Origin: an uncultured Phascolarctobacterium sp.
GTDB lineage: Bacteria; Bacillota; Negativicutes; Acidaminococcales; Acidaminococcaceae
Assembly: GCA_900547415.1 (NCBI GenBank)
Contig: URGS01000006.1
Location: 28,398-92,397, forward strand
Direction of reading: 5' to 3'
DNA: 64,000 nucleotides
In this document: one piece after another, positions 1 through 7,157 of the stretch
How positions within the stretch are numbered: the first letter of the stretch is position 1
Layout: every line of letters begins with the position of its first letter
Position numbers and translations under genes: made by a program
The notes under the pieces: generated by a model
What the model was told of the DNA's origin: nothing
Seen by the model: only the letters and a program-made list of their open reading frames with translations
Database searches by the model: none

Positions 1-1420
1 TCCAACAGTAGTCGTAGACTTCTTCTTTCCGATAGCCTGTGTCAATTCCGTAAGCTGTTACTTGATACTGGCTAACCCCATCCTCTCCTGGCCATATGGT
101 ATCCATAACCTCCTCAAGGCTCTTCCAATCAAGCACCCTGCCATAACCCAACACCTGACCAGTAACGCCTGGACCCCAAGCAGTAATCTCCCAATACATA
201 TGACCTTTTTGGACGTCCACGCCTCCAGTAAGCAGCTGACACCATTCGGGAACAACAAACATCGGACAATCTGTTTTGTGCTGCATAACAATATCAGCTT
301 CCATAACAGCCGATTTACTCTCCCAAGGCTCCCCTAGCCAAGAGTTGACAAAGTTCATAAGCATTAAAGGGTCATCCTTAGAGCGCAGGAACTCTGCAGC
401 CATCTGGCCAAAAGCCACCCAAGGTGAGTATAGGGAATTTAGGCCGAAAGCAACGCTTCTAGGCTCTCCCTCGCACTCATTAAGAGGTTCCCAATGTCCT
501 TTCTGCAGCATTTCTGGCTTATACCGGTCTGTTATATGCCCTTTGCAGTATTCGCATTCGTAGTAAGTATTGTTTTCAACGAATGTCGGCGACTGCTGAG
601 CATCAAATTTGACCTGTTGCCACTTCAACGCCTGCTCTTTCCCGCAAAACGGACAAGGCACTTGAAACTCATAGCGCACGTCTGCCTGTTCATAAAGCTG
701 GTAGATATGCCCTGTTTTCAAGGTCGGAGTACTCCAGAAGAACATTTTCCGCTTGCCTGGCCAGTTCTTAGTACGTTCCTCAGCCAGTTTAAGAGGACTT
801 GCCTCGTTACCTGACTTTTTCCTGTACTTGTCTATCTCGTCCATTACAACGGTAGGCACGGACCACGAAGCAAGGTCGGTCGGACTGTTAGCAGAGCCGA
901 ATTTACAGAAGCCACCATTAAAACGAAGCATAGCATTTTTACTATCGCTATCCTGATAGCATTCGTTAAAGCATTCATTGCCTCTTAACACCTTTTGGAA
1001 GCGGTCTGCGGAAAACTCCTTTAAAGCATCATCATCAGGAAGAACGTATAGAATACGTCCAGGCTGTTGAGCCATAATGTAGCCTAATATGTTGATGCCA
1101 CATTCTGTACCGCCTACCTGAGTAGGCTTTAAGAAGATAATTTTTTCCACGCCATCCCTGTTTAAAGCATCCATAATATCCACCAAATAAGGCACGATTT
1201 CATTTCGCCAAGGTCCAGGGCGGGAGGTTTCCTCGTTACTCATATAGCGATACTTTGCTGCCCATTGAGAAACGGTCAAAGGTTCTTCAGGCTTTAGGTT
1301 TTGGAAGGCTCTTTTGAGTAGTTTTTCTAGGGCGGCCAACTGCTTTTTTAGCAGGGCGTCCTGCTCTGAGCACTCCGCCGTTGTCAGCGATTTGCTTAAG
1401 AGCTTCTCTGATGTAGCCAT
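1..1420 (-). CDS. Phage terminase large subunit, GpA family (partial)
   Basis: The frame is open from an ATG at 1420 to the left edge, so the 3' end is missing; 473 codons are visible. AAGGAGG lies 7 nt before the ATG, deciding the start. The product is the ATP-driven packaging motor that translocates and cuts phage DNA. Seen: a Walker A-like KPTQVGGTE at residues 98-106, Walker B VVMDE at 191-195 and a zinc pair CPFCG (256) with CEYC (289). The nuclease half begins around GGVDV near residue 395. The arrangement matches the lambda gpA type (Terminase_GpA), which usually goes with cos packaging. The gene overlaps the end of the small-subunit gene by 134 nt in another frame. Confidence 0.9.
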   Translation of the reverse strand, partial: MATSEKLLSKSLTTAECSEQDALLKKQLAALEKLLKRAFQNLKPEEPLTVSQWAAKYRYMSNEETSRPGPWRNEIVPYLVDIMDALNRDGVEKIIFLKPTQVGGTECGINILGYIMAQQPGRILYVLPDDDALKEFSADRFQKVLRGNECFNECYQDSDSKNAMLRFNGGFCKFGSANSPTDLASWSVPTVVMDEIDKYRKKSGNEASPLKLAEERTKNWPGKRKMFFWSTPTLKTGHIYQLYEQADVRYEFQVPCPFCGKEQALKWQQVKFDAQQSPTFVENNTYYECEYCKGHITDRYKPEMLQKGHWEPLNECEGEPRSVAFGLNSLYSPWVAFGQMAAEFLRSKDDPLMLMNFVNSWLGEPWESKSAVMEADIVMQHKTDCPMFVVPEWCQLLTGGVDVQKGHMYWEITAWGPGVTGQVLGYGRVLDWKSLEEVMDTIWPGEDGVSQYQVTAYGIDTGYRKEEVYDYCW

Positions 1421-1970
1421 CTACAAGCCTCCTTACCTGTGGAGCCAGCTCGGGATATTGGCTATAAAGCTCCGTCATAATATGGTCTGCAATGCCCATA
1501 ATGGACGTTCGCAGATTACCAAAGAGTTCTGTTAACCTTTCCTCAACAAGCACCATACTGATTAACTCGCCACTTTTCACAAGCAGCTCCTGTTCCGCAA
1601 GGGTTGCTCTTGCATTTTTTAGGCGTATATCTGCAGATAGCTTATCCGCCATCGCATCAGCGCCACCCTGAATACCAACAGCACGGCCACGCCATACTAG
1701 AACAGCCTTTAAATCCCACCAACCGCGCTTCTCTTTAGGACAATCCTGCCTATCCCACGAATGGACTGTAACTACGGAAACGCCCATAATTTCGGCTAGT
1801 TTCGATGTGCTGAGAAGAATTCTTCCGTCATCGGTAATCTGGAGCCATTTATTCTTTTTGGCAGCCTCTAAAGGGTCTAGTTGCGGATTGCTTTCGCCTT
1901 CAAATTTGACTTCTGAGCGTTTTTCTTTTGGGGTTAAGGTGTTTCCCTTTGTTTCTTTTTTCAAATCCAT
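1287..1970 (-). CDS. Phage terminase small subunit-like protein
   Basis: Encodes 227 aa. The start is taken at 1970 (MDLKKE) because AGGAAGGGGG lies just upstream; the frame stays open to 2123, but that extension has unusual composition and no ribosome site. Residues 52-73 (LSTSKLAEIMGVSVVTVHSW) form a winged or MerR-like helix-turn-helix like that of Nu1-type small terminase subunits. A middle helical part (about 105-170) could be the oligomerisation core, and the tail is basic (RPAKKAVGRPRK). Its position directly before the large subunit supports a role in recognising the packaging site. The family assignment is by motif and context, not alignment. Confidence 0.75.
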   Translation of the reverse strand: MDLKKETKGNTLTPKEKRSEVKFEGESNPQLDPLEAAKKNKWLQITDDGRILLSTSKLAEIMGVSVVTVHSWDRQDCPKEKRGWWDLKAVLVWRGRAVGIQGGADAMADKLSADIRLKNARATLAEQELLVKSGELISMVLVEERLTELFGNLRTSIMGIADHIMTELYSQYPELAPQVRRLVDGYIREALKQIADNGGVLRAGRPAKKAVGRPRKTTQKSLPKPKA

Positions 1971-2373
1971 ACAACCCCCTTCCTGTCCCTCTGACGGCGT
2001 ATTTAATAAGCGATTTCCCAAAATTTTTATACTAGAGTGCTCGCGGTGTGCCCGACCATCGTGCTGGGCTGGGTACCCCAGAAGGACCCGAGGCGAACCG
2101 ACTGAAACCAAGTCAGTCACCAAGTACAGTCACCAAGTCAGCTCCACAACCTAGCCGCCCGGGCGACGCTTAACCCCGGCAGCTGGATCGGAAGCACGGC
2201 AAGCAATGCGGCGCTTTGCACAAGTAAAGCAAGTTGACTGTGAGGCGCTTTTCCCTCTCCTGCTCTGGCTCATAACGCCTATGTATATTTTCCCCCTGCA
2301 GAGCCGTGTATAATAGAGCATTTAACCCCCGATTGTGCCATGTTTCTGCCATCTTTCCTGGGCAAATAAAAAA
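1971..2373. other. Non-coding region upstream of terminase; candidate packaging (cos) region
   Basis: No convincing gene is visible in about 400 nt. The stretch is more GC-rich than the flanking phage genes. It holds three ACCAAGT direct repeats (2107-2138), a 10-bp palindrome CGCCCGGGCG near 2157-2166 and a GGGTACCC hairpin near 2073-2086. In cos phages the cut and terminase-binding sites lie just before the small terminase gene, so a packaging site here is a reasonable inference. No cut position can be assigned from sequence alone. Confidence 0.4.
2107..2138. repeat. Three direct repeats, ACCAAGT with 12-13 bp period
   Basis: ACCAAGT begins at 2107, 2119 and 2132; the wider unit is ACCAAGT-(A)CAGTC. 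The close spacing is about one helical turn. The array sits directly upstream of terS, where lambda-like phages carry the R sites bound by small terminase. That function is inferred. Confidence 0.5.
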
Positions 2374-2395
2374 GTCCTGGACAAAATGCCAGGAC
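2374..2395 (-). terminator. Rho-independent terminator
   Basis: Stem GTCCTGG/CCAGGAC with an 8-nt loop. Read on the minus strand it is followed by TTTTTTATTTG. It is the second of two terminators downstream of the small HTH gene and separates it from the terminase region. Confidence 0.8.
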
Positions 2396-2406
2396 AAAAA
2401 GAAAAG

Positions 2407-2431
2407 AGCCAGAAGCGTAATGCCTCTGGCT
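2407..2431 (-). terminator. Rho-independent terminator
   Basis: Stem AGCCAGA/TCTGGCT. On the minus strand it is followed by CTTTTCTTTTT. It lies 15 nt past the stop of the HTH gene at 2446. Confidence 0.75.
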
Positions 2432-2445
2432 GTGTGTAGAATTTT

Positions 2446-2658
2446 TTAAAACTCTTCTCCGTCTGCGGTTGTAAATGTGATCTTGCAGCTACATCCCAGA
2501 GCCTCAGCAATAGCATTTAGCTCCTTTTCATTAAAATTGCTACGTTGCATTTTATTCGACAGGTTTTGGCGTGTTTGGCCTGTAGCCTCAGCTAACTGGC
2601 CAGCCGTCATATTTCTGCGCTTCAGTAAAATCTTGATTTTTTCCGTTGTGGTAAGCAT
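2446..2658 (-). CDS. Small XRE-family helix-turn-helix protein
   Basis: Encodes 70 aa from MLTTTEK. The frame is open to 2691, but the internal ATG at 2658 fits the Cro fold and is preceded by AAAGGAGGATTTTGG. The HTH spans about residues 18-40 (TAGQLAEATGQTRQNLSNKM). It is a DNA-binding repressor of the Cro/Aca size class. It is transcribed away from the rightward cluster of tiny genes, and palindromes lie in the shared intergenic region, so local autoregulation and control of those genes is likely. Two terminators follow it. Confidence 0.75.
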   Translation of the reverse strand: MLTTTEKIKILLKRRNMTAGQLAEATGQTRQNLSNKMQRSNFNEKELNAIAEALGCSCKITFTTADGEEF

Positions 2659-2683
2659 TCCAAAATCCTCCTTTTTCTCCTCA

Positions 2684-2703
2684 TTATACACTAATTAATG
2701 TAT
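2684..2703. promoter_or_regulatory. Near-palindromic operator candidate upstream of the HTH gene
   Basis: The sequence TACACTAATTAATGTA (about 2686-2701) is a near-perfect inverted repeat whose outer TACACT matches the half-site of the stronger palindrome at 2761-2776. Two related sites between divergent genes are typical of a small repressor's own control region. Binding is inferred. Confidence 0.5.
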
Positions 2704-2751
2704 ATAGTCAAAGATTATTTATAATTTGTCTAGTATTTATTATAAGAATCA

Positions 2752-2780
2752 TTGACAAATTACACTTTAAAGTGTATAAT
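2752..2780 (+). promoter_or_regulatory. Sigma-70 promoter with 16-bp palindromic operator
   Basis: TTGACA at 2752-2757, a 17-nt spacer and TATAAT at 2775-2780 form a consensus promoter for the rightward small-gene cluster. The perfect palindrome TACACTTTAAAGTGTA (2761-2776) fills the spacer and touches the -10, so a bound dimer would block polymerase. The HTH protein at 2446-2658 is the obvious candidate ligand. Confidence 0.85.
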
Positions 2781-2829
2781 ATAATCAGAAGGTAAGAAAA
2801 AACACCTTAAAGAAACGGAGGAAATGAAA

Positions 2830-3147
2830 ATGAAAAACACATACCAATGGAATGAATATACTTGGGTTATTGACACAGAAAGCAATACCTTAGAGGTTAG
2901 CCGCAACGGTTGGCAGGCTCTCGCGGTTATTGAAAAAGCCCCCCAAAATTGCTTCTTTGCAATTCGCGGCACTCGTAAAACAACCGCTTACGGAAAACCT
3001 TACGCCGCTTCTGTTAAAATCATGGCGCGTGCTGGCGAAACCTATGGCGAAGCTTTGGACCGCTTTGCTAGAACCAGCATCATGAAAGGTGCTTGGCTCT
3101 CCTATATGTGGGAGGTTGCTGACGAGATTCTGAAAAGAAGCCGCTAA
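2830..3147 (+). CDS. Small orphan phage protein (cluster gene 1)
   Basis: Encodes 105 aa (MKNTYQWNEY...). GGAGG at 2817-2821 is 8 nt from the ATG at 2830 but only 2 nt from the alternative ATG at 2824, so 2830 is chosen. I do not recognise the family. It is soluble, with an N-terminal beta-like half (YTWVIDTESNTLEVS) and a basic, aromatic C-terminal helix. It is the first gene behind the palindrome-controlled promoter at 2752, opposite to the late genes. A hairpin (arms CAGCCCC/GGGGCTG, 3157-3174) follows the stop without a T-run. Confidence 0.65.
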   Translation: MKNTYQWNEYTWVIDTESNTLEVSRNGWQALAVIEKAPQNCFFAIRGTRKTTAYGKPYAASVKIMARAGETYGEALDRFARTSIMKGAWLSYMWEVADEILKRSR

Positions 3148-3237
3148 AGCTGACGGCAGCCCCTCAGGGGGCTGTAAAGCTGCCGAAGCCGGTCCGAAGC
3201 CCGGGAATACAGAGCAAGCTAATAGGAGGATCTGAAG

Positions 3238-3432
3238 ATGTTGAAATATAATGACAACCTTAATGAATTGCTTGAGGCCTTGACCTCTTCCGTGGAATTG
3301 TTTGAAAGGGTATTGGATAACAACCCCAGCGCCGAGTCCGTCCAACGTTGTTATAACGACTGCAAGCGTTTACAAGAAACATTTAACAAAGACTTCTCTG
3401 AGTATATAAGTTTTTTAAAAGATTGCCGTTAA
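3238..3432 (+). CDS. Small orphan helical phage protein (cluster gene 2)
   Basis: Encodes 64 aa. AGGAGGATCTGAAG precedes the ATG at a good distance. It is acidic and predicted all-helical, with possible coiled-coil spacing (LNELLEALTSSVELFERVL). No family is recognised. It is probably co-transcribed with the gene upstream, 90 nt away, and the gene downstream, 15 nt away. Confidence 0.6.
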   Translation: MLKYNDNLNELLEALTSSVELFERVLDNNPSAESVQRCYNDCKRLQETFNKDFSEYISFLKDCR

Positions 3433-3447
3433 TAGGAGGAAATGAAA

Positions 3448-3618
3448 ATGACTTTTAAAATTGAAAAAGTTGCAAACATGATTTTTATCACCGACAATAC
3501 CGACCAAGTTTGGAAGGCTTGGAATGTTGAAGATTTTACCGAAAGGAAATTGGATAACGCTAAAAAGAAGCTGCAAAGCGGCTTTAAAAATCCTATAACT
3601 TGGATAAGCTGCTTATAA
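3448..3618 (+). CDS. Small orphan phage protein (cluster gene 3)
   Basis: Encodes 56 aa (MTFKIEKVAN ... ITWISCL). ATAGGAGGAAATGAAA precedes the ATG at 3448. The same GGAGGAAATGAAAATG start cassette is used by cluster gene 1. It contains a tryptophan-rich middle (VWKAWNVEDF) and a lysine-rich helix. No homologue is recognised. A pair of GC-rich hairpins follows (3626-3672). Confidence 0.55.
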   Translation: MTFKIEKVANMIFITDNTDQVWKAWNVEDFTERKLDNAKKKLQSGFKNPITWISCL

Positions 3619-3692
3619 CTAGCCGAAACCGCCTTCAGGCGGTCCAGCAGGAACGGCCCCCTGCTGCTGACGATGGCAGGCCCACGAAAATT

Positions 3693-3720
3693 TTGACAAA
3701 AATAGCCAAATGGCTATAAT
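3693..3720 (+). promoter_or_regulatory. Second promoter with a different spacer palindrome
   Basis: TTGACA at 3693-3698, a 16-nt spacer and TATAAT at 3715-3720. The spacer holds the inverted repeat TAGCCA-AA-TGGCTA (3703-3716), unlike the TACACTTT palindrome of the first promoter. The next two or three genes may therefore answer to a different repressor. Confidence 0.75.
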
Positions 3721-3741
3721 GTACTAAACGGAGGAATTGAA

Positions 3742-4056
3742 ATGAAACTTAAACAAGCCTTGAAAAAATTGGTTGAAATGAAGAATGCTAAACTGGAAAT
3801 CAATGCTAATATCTACCTAGTCCGCTACGTTGGCGAAAACTTTGTGGGTATTCAAGCGGATAAGCTTACCGTAAACGTTAGCTACAATGGTTATAGAACC
3901 GCTACCACTGAAATAGTAGCACGCGAACCCGAAGCAATCATGAACGAGGTCCAGCAGGCTGTAGAAAAATATCTGCAATGGATGCGCGAAAAAGAGCTTA
4001 AAGCTTTAAAACAATATACCTGGGCAGAAAAATTCCAGGGCGTTGAAGAACTGTAA
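3742..4056 (+). CDS. Small orphan phage protein (cluster gene 4)
   Basis: Encodes 104 aa, basic at the N terminus (MKLKQALKKLVEMKNAKLEI) with a long C-terminal helix (EVQQAVEKYLQWMREKELKALKQY). ACGGAGGAATTGAA precedes the ATG. It is first behind the promoter at 3693. No family is recognised. Confidence 0.65.
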   Translation: MKLKQALKKLVEMKNAKLEINANIYLVRYVGENFVGIQADKLTVNVSYNGYRTATTEIVAREPEAIMNEVQQAVEKYLQWMREKELKALKQYTWAEKFQGVEEL

Positions 4057-4069
4057 GGAGGCTATAAAA

Positions 4070-4279
4070 ATGTTGAAAATCAAGAATGAGGATTTTAAGG
4101 TTAACGGCCATTGGTTTGATTACGAATTAGAGGATGGAACCCTGCTCCATCAAAGCGAATGGAACGGCGAAATGTATATCGTCAAGCAAGACGGCGTAGA
4201 GATTAGTTATCACCCCGTTTACGCAGAAGAAGAAAACTGTAACGGCGGTTACGATATTATCGGTTTTAATGCTTTATAA
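4070..4279 (+). CDS. Small orphan phage protein (cluster gene 5)
   Basis: Encodes 69 aa. The ATG at 4070 is chosen because AAGGAGG lies 8 nt upstream; the longer frame begins inside the previous gene. It is acidic and beta-rich (WFDYELEDGTLLHQSEW), with aromatic residues spread through the chain. No family is recognised. The gene starts 14 nt after the previous stop. Confidence 0.6.
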   Translation: MLKIKNEDFKVNGHWFDYELEDGTLLHQSEWNGEMYIVKQDGVEISYHPVYAEEENCNGGYDIIGFNAL

Positions 4280-4370
4280 TGCGGAAGCCATTGCTGTCAG
4301 AAAACAAGCGGAAGAAGAATATTACAAGCCCGCCATAGACGAATGGGGAAAAAACAGAGACCAGGAATAA
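4269..4370 (+). CDS. Possible 33-aa protein overlapping the end of cluster gene 5
   Basis: An ATG at 4269 inside the last codons of gene 5 opens a frame of 33 aa (MLYNAEAIAVRKQAEEEYYK...), helical and charged. No clear ribosome site is seen, so expression would rely on translational coupling. The stop lies inside the terminator stem. It could be chance. Confidence 0.3.
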   Translation: MLYNAEAIAVRKQAEEEYYKPAIDEWGKNRDQE

Positions 4371-4391
4371 TATCCTGGTCTCTTATTATTT
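4357..4391. terminator. Bidirectional terminator between convergent genes
   Basis: Ten-bp perfect stem GAGACCAGGA/TCCTGGTCTC with a 6-nt loop. It is followed by TTATTATTTT on the plus strand, and by TGTTTTTT on the minus strand. It ends both the rightward small-gene cluster and the leftward DUF2325 gene. Confidence 0.9.
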
Positions 4392-4394
4392 TAG

Positions 4395-5714
4395 TTAATT
4401 GATTTTTTTAGCAAGGGCTTTTCTGAAATAATCTAGGTTGTTATTCGCAATATAAACAATTCTGCCGTTGTCGCAGTTTGCTTTTAAACGATAATATAGT
4501 CCGTGGCTGGTATGCAGGAAGTTGAAGAGAACCAGATCCGCGCCGCGTACAAGGTTAACGTCAAAACTTAAATCGTCAGTATCAATATAAGTCAGCTCCG
4601 GGTATATTTCCTTTAGCCGCTGCTGCCAGCTGAAAAATCCGCCAATAACAACGATTTTTTTATTTTTGAGCTTAGTAACATCCAGCTCATGAGCTTCTAG
4701 CCGTTCATCCGCTTCAACATCTTCTGTTTCCAGCTGTGCTTCCAGAGCTGCAGAGTATTCACGGAGCTGCTGCATTTCTTCATCCTGATCCGCTAATTTT
4801 TTATTCAAGCGATCAAGCTGCAGCTGCTGGGAGTTAAGTAACTGCTGTTTTTCATCAACCAATTTTTGCAGCTTGTCTATTTCTCGTTCCTTTTTCTTTA
4901 AATCGGTTTTTCTAATTTTATTTGTGGCAACGTCCGGAGATAATGCCATATCAAGATACGCGTCTTTACATTCCTCAGCATATTTTGCCAGAGATTTTAT
5001 AATTACAGCCGTAACTATGAGCCTATCAATATTATAGGGTGCACCGACTGATTGAGCTACATTTACGATTTCCCTAATTTCGTCCTTACCGATTTTATAA
5101 TTTTCCACAGCTCTCAAAGGGATATTTTCGCCGATGGAAACCTCGCCATAAGGCTCATACTCTTTAGTGTAAAGCTCTTCAATGCAATTTATATCACTTA
5201 AGCTGCTAGGATATTCCCATTTTTTCATCCAGGCATCAGCCTGCTTTTTGGCAGAATCTGCCATAGGCAAATCCGCTGTGTACCCTTCCTCGCTGGCAAG
5301 AATTTCATAAACTTCTTGATCCTCTATTTTATGGCCGATGGAATTGCACAGAACAGTAAATATAGCCGCTTTCCTCACCAGCTCAAAAAATGATTGGTCA
5401 GGGCCGTCCATAGCGTAAAGGTTCCAAAAATTTATATTATTTGCTTCTCGCATAGCGTCAAAGCGCTCAATTTCTTTTCTGAAAACCTTGTGCATCAAAT
5501 CATTTACAAAAGCTTTTCCGTCTGGGTGCTCTGCAATAACCAAAAGCTTTAAAGCGCGTAATAACGCTTTTGGCGGCAACTCGTTGATGCAGCTGATAAC
5601 TTTACCGGTTCTTTCCATTCCTGGTATTTTTAATTCTATATATTTTTTGTCAATATCTGGCCAAAAATGGCTCTCCATGGCAATAGCCCTAACTAATAAA
5701 GCTGAAACATTCAC
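4395..5714 (-). CDS. DUF2325-domain protein with coiled coil, prophage cargo gene
   Basis: Encodes 439 aa. GGGGGAAATATCTGTGA precedes the ATG. Residues 1 to about 255 are an unrecognised helical domain. About 265-335 is a charged coiled coil (KKKEREIDKLQKLVDEKQQL). Residues 345-436 match DUF2325: a Rossmann-like start KKIVVIGG, the middle GADLVLFNF, a conserved SHG-like element (HTSHGLYYRLK) and a final RIVYIANNN strand. DUF2325 has no firmly known role. The gene is a single unit between a terminator and the late-regulator gene, in the place where prophages carry lysogenic cargo, so exclusion or defence is possible but unproven. Confidence 0.75.
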   Translation of the reverse strand: MNVSALLVRAIAMESHFWPDIDKKYIELKIPGMERTGKVISCINELPPKALLRALKLLVIAEHPDGKAFVNDLMHKVFRKEIERFDAMREANNINFWNLYAMDGPDQSFFELVRKAAIFTVLCNSIGHKIEDQEVYEILASEEGYTADLPMADSAKKQADAWMKKWEYPSSLSDINCIEELYTKEYEPYGEVSIGENIPLRAVENYKIGKDEIREIVNVAQSVGAPYNIDRLIVTAVIIKSLAKYAEECKDAYLDMALSPDVATNKIRKTDLKKKEREIDKLQKLVDEKQQLLNSQQLQLDRLNKKLADQDEEMQQLREYSAALEAQLETEDVEADERLEAHELDVTKLKNKKIVVIGGFFSWQQRLKEIYPELTYIDTDDLSFDVNLVRGADLVLFNFLHTSHGLYYRLKANCDNGRIVYIANNNLDYFRKALAKKIN

Positions 5715-5764
5715 AGATATTTCCCCCTTTTATTATTTTCCGCTGCCTGTATTATAACAAATTA

Positions 5765-5798
5765 AGAGGACGCTGCATACAAGCATCGTCCTCTTTTC
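5765..5798. terminator. Hairpin in the DUF2325 upstream region
   Basis: Stem AGAGGACG/CGTCCTCT (5765-5772 and 5787-5794) with a 14-nt loop. A TTTT run follows only on the plus strand. On the minus strand, the direction of both flanking genes, the hairpin precedes TTATAAT, a possible -10 for the DUF2325 gene. It could cut read-through from the late-regulator gene. Confidence 0.5.
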
Positions 5799-5816
5799 CT
5801 GTAACTATAACAAATT

Positions 5817-6197
5817 TTAAATATCCGTGCCTAAATACCGCCCTACCCTTTTGCAGATATTGGCAATATGACGGTATAAGGTTCTTGTGCTTATGTTCAA
5901 TCGCCTTGCTATTTCTGCGTCCGTCAGTCTAGGCTTGGGCGCCCAAAATTTGAGCCGAAGCACAGCCCTTTCCTGCTCATCCATATCCTGATCCGCAGCT
6001 GCTATGGCATCCGTTATTTTTCGGAGCATATAAAGGCGGTCCTGCAGATACATTTTCTGCTCAGCTGTGTAATCTTTGTTATAAGCAGGCCACAGCGCCA
6101 AATCATCAATCTTGCTACAGATTCTGCCAATCTCATTTCTAGAGCGCTGATAATTGGCAAGCTCAGCACAAATATATTGCCTTGTTTCTTTGCGCAT
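5817..6197 (-). CDS. ArpU/RinA-like phage late transcription regulator
   Basis: Encodes 126 aa. The C-terminal part (about 75-120) carries a sigma-70 region 4-like HTH: MDEQERAVLRLKFW, then LTDAEIARRLNISTRTLYRH. The N-terminal half is a helical bundle. This architecture is typical of ArpU/RinA-type proteins, which in Bacillota phages sit at the end of the early operon and turn on late genes. Its place between the early operon and the terminase fits. The exact subfamily is uncertain. Confidence 0.7.
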   Translation of the reverse strand: MRKETRQYICAELANYQRSRNEIGRICSKIDDLALWPAYNKDYTAEQKMYLQDRLYMLRKITDAIAAADQDMDEQERAVLRLKFWAPKPRLTDAEIARRLNISTRTLYRHIANICKRVGRYLGTDI

Positions 6198-6264
6198 TAC
6201 CAGCGCCCTCCTTTTCTGAGATTATTATAATAAATTTACAACCAAAGTATTGATATTGATTTTA

Positions 6265-6567
6265 TTAGAATAATTTTCTAATACTGGTTAGGTACGGCTC
6301 TACATCCTCGATACGGCGTGCCAGGATATAGGTCCCGCCGTGATTTTCGATATCTTTCTGAAACTCGCGCTGCCAATCTGATTGTTTGCCTGTTTTTGTT
6401 TTAACCTCAATGTAGATTGTTACGCCGTCTTTAATAGCTGTCAGATCAGAAAGGCCTTTATGGCAACCCATTCCCTGCTGATGACGGATAACAAACCAGC
6501 CGTCCATACGTAAAAGGTCACGAATTTGATTTTGAATAACTGTTTCAGGATTCTGCTTCTGTGGCAT
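6265..6567 (-). CDS. VRR-NUC domain nuclease
   Basis: Encodes 100 aa, the usual size of stand-alone phage VRR-NUC proteins. Visible active-site elements of the PD-(D/E)xK fold are GLSDLTAI (Asp, about residue 41), IYIEVKTKTGKQS (E-x-K, about 52-54) and the following Q...F helix. Such proteins are predicted structure-specific DNA nucleases acting in phage recombination or replication. It lies 13 nt from the next upstream gene in the early operon. Confidence 0.85.
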   Translation of the reverse strand: MPQKQNPETVIQNQIRDLLRMDGWFVIRHQQGMGCHKGLSDLTAIKDGVTIYIEVKTKTGKQSDWQREFQKDIENHGGTYILARRIEDVEPYLTSIRKLF

Positions 6568-6580
6568 TATTCTTCCTCCT

Positions 6581-6781
6581 TTACCTATATCGTCCTTGCT
6601 GCTTAAGGAAGCTTACAATTTTTATTGCCTTATCTTTGCCAGGAGAATGTACGCGATTGATTGAATCTTGACGGAGTGCTTTTCTTACTTCTTCCATCGA
6701 TTCAGCATAAAGCTGATACTGTTCGCACTGGGAATGGCAGTTAGCTGTGCGCCTATTGCAGTATCTGCATGGTGTATCCAT
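6581..6781 (-). CDS. Small cysteine-rich phage protein
   Basis: Encodes 66 aa. The N terminus holds CRYCNRRTANCHSQC, a probable zinc-binding cluster of four cysteines plus a histidine, followed by a basic helical tail. It starts just after the stop of the gene upstream at 6784. Many phages carry such a protein next to the VRR-NUC gene; its role is unknown. Confidence 0.65.
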   Translation of the reverse strand: MDTPCRYCNRRTANCHSQCEQYQLYAESMEEVRKALRQDSINRVHSPGKDKAIKIVSFLKQQGRYR

Positions 6782-6783
6782 TA

Positions 6784-7152
6784 TTATTCTCCCCCCAACT
6801 CTTGTTTAAGCTCCTCAGCCAGAGCAGTGCCCTCATTTTTAGCCCAATGCATGTAAAGCATAATGACGCTATAAATGGCAATATCCTGCAAAGATTCCTC
6901 TACCTTGGGAGTATCAATAGTTTGTCCAGCGCCATAAACCTGAGCGATGTGTTTTCTGCAGTAGGCTTTTGCTTCTTCAAACATGGTATCATAATCAGCT
7001 TCACCGTGCATTTTTGCACCGGTGCGGAAATTAGCAAGCGGGTCATGCTCGCCATACTGAGCGTTCTTTTTCTCAAAAAGCTCTGCTAGGTCGCCAAACT
7101 TTTCCAGGACAAAACCAGTAAAGTATGCTTTGTCAATTTCTTTAATATCCAT
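6784..7152 (-). CDS. Nucleotide-modification-associated (DUF1599-like) phage protein
   Basis: Encodes 122 aa. The features KKNAQYGEHDPLANFR, HGEADYDTMF and a late EESLQDIAIYSVIMLYMHW helix resemble the DUF1599/Nmad1 group of small phage proteins linked to nucleotide metabolism, possibly with an all-alpha pyrophosphatase-like fold. AAGGAGTAATAACA precedes the ATG. The family call rests on motif resemblance only. Confidence 0.55.
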   Translation of the reverse strand: MDIKEIDKAYFTGFVLEKFGDLAELFEKKNAQYGEHDPLANFRTGAKMHGEADYDTMFEEAKAYCRKHIAQVYGAGQTIDTPKVEESLQDIAIYSVIMLYMHWAKNEGTALAEELKQELGGE

Positions 7153-7157
7153 TGTTA

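Noticed and set aside
2170..2397. A 75-codon minus-strand frame between the HTH gene and terS
   Set aside because: It spans the terminator hairpin at 2374, lacks a ribosome site and has no protein-like composition.
2446..2658. The small HTH as the main prophage repressor
   Set aside because: A better CI-like protein with an ImmA partner lies at the divergent control region at 19741-19860.
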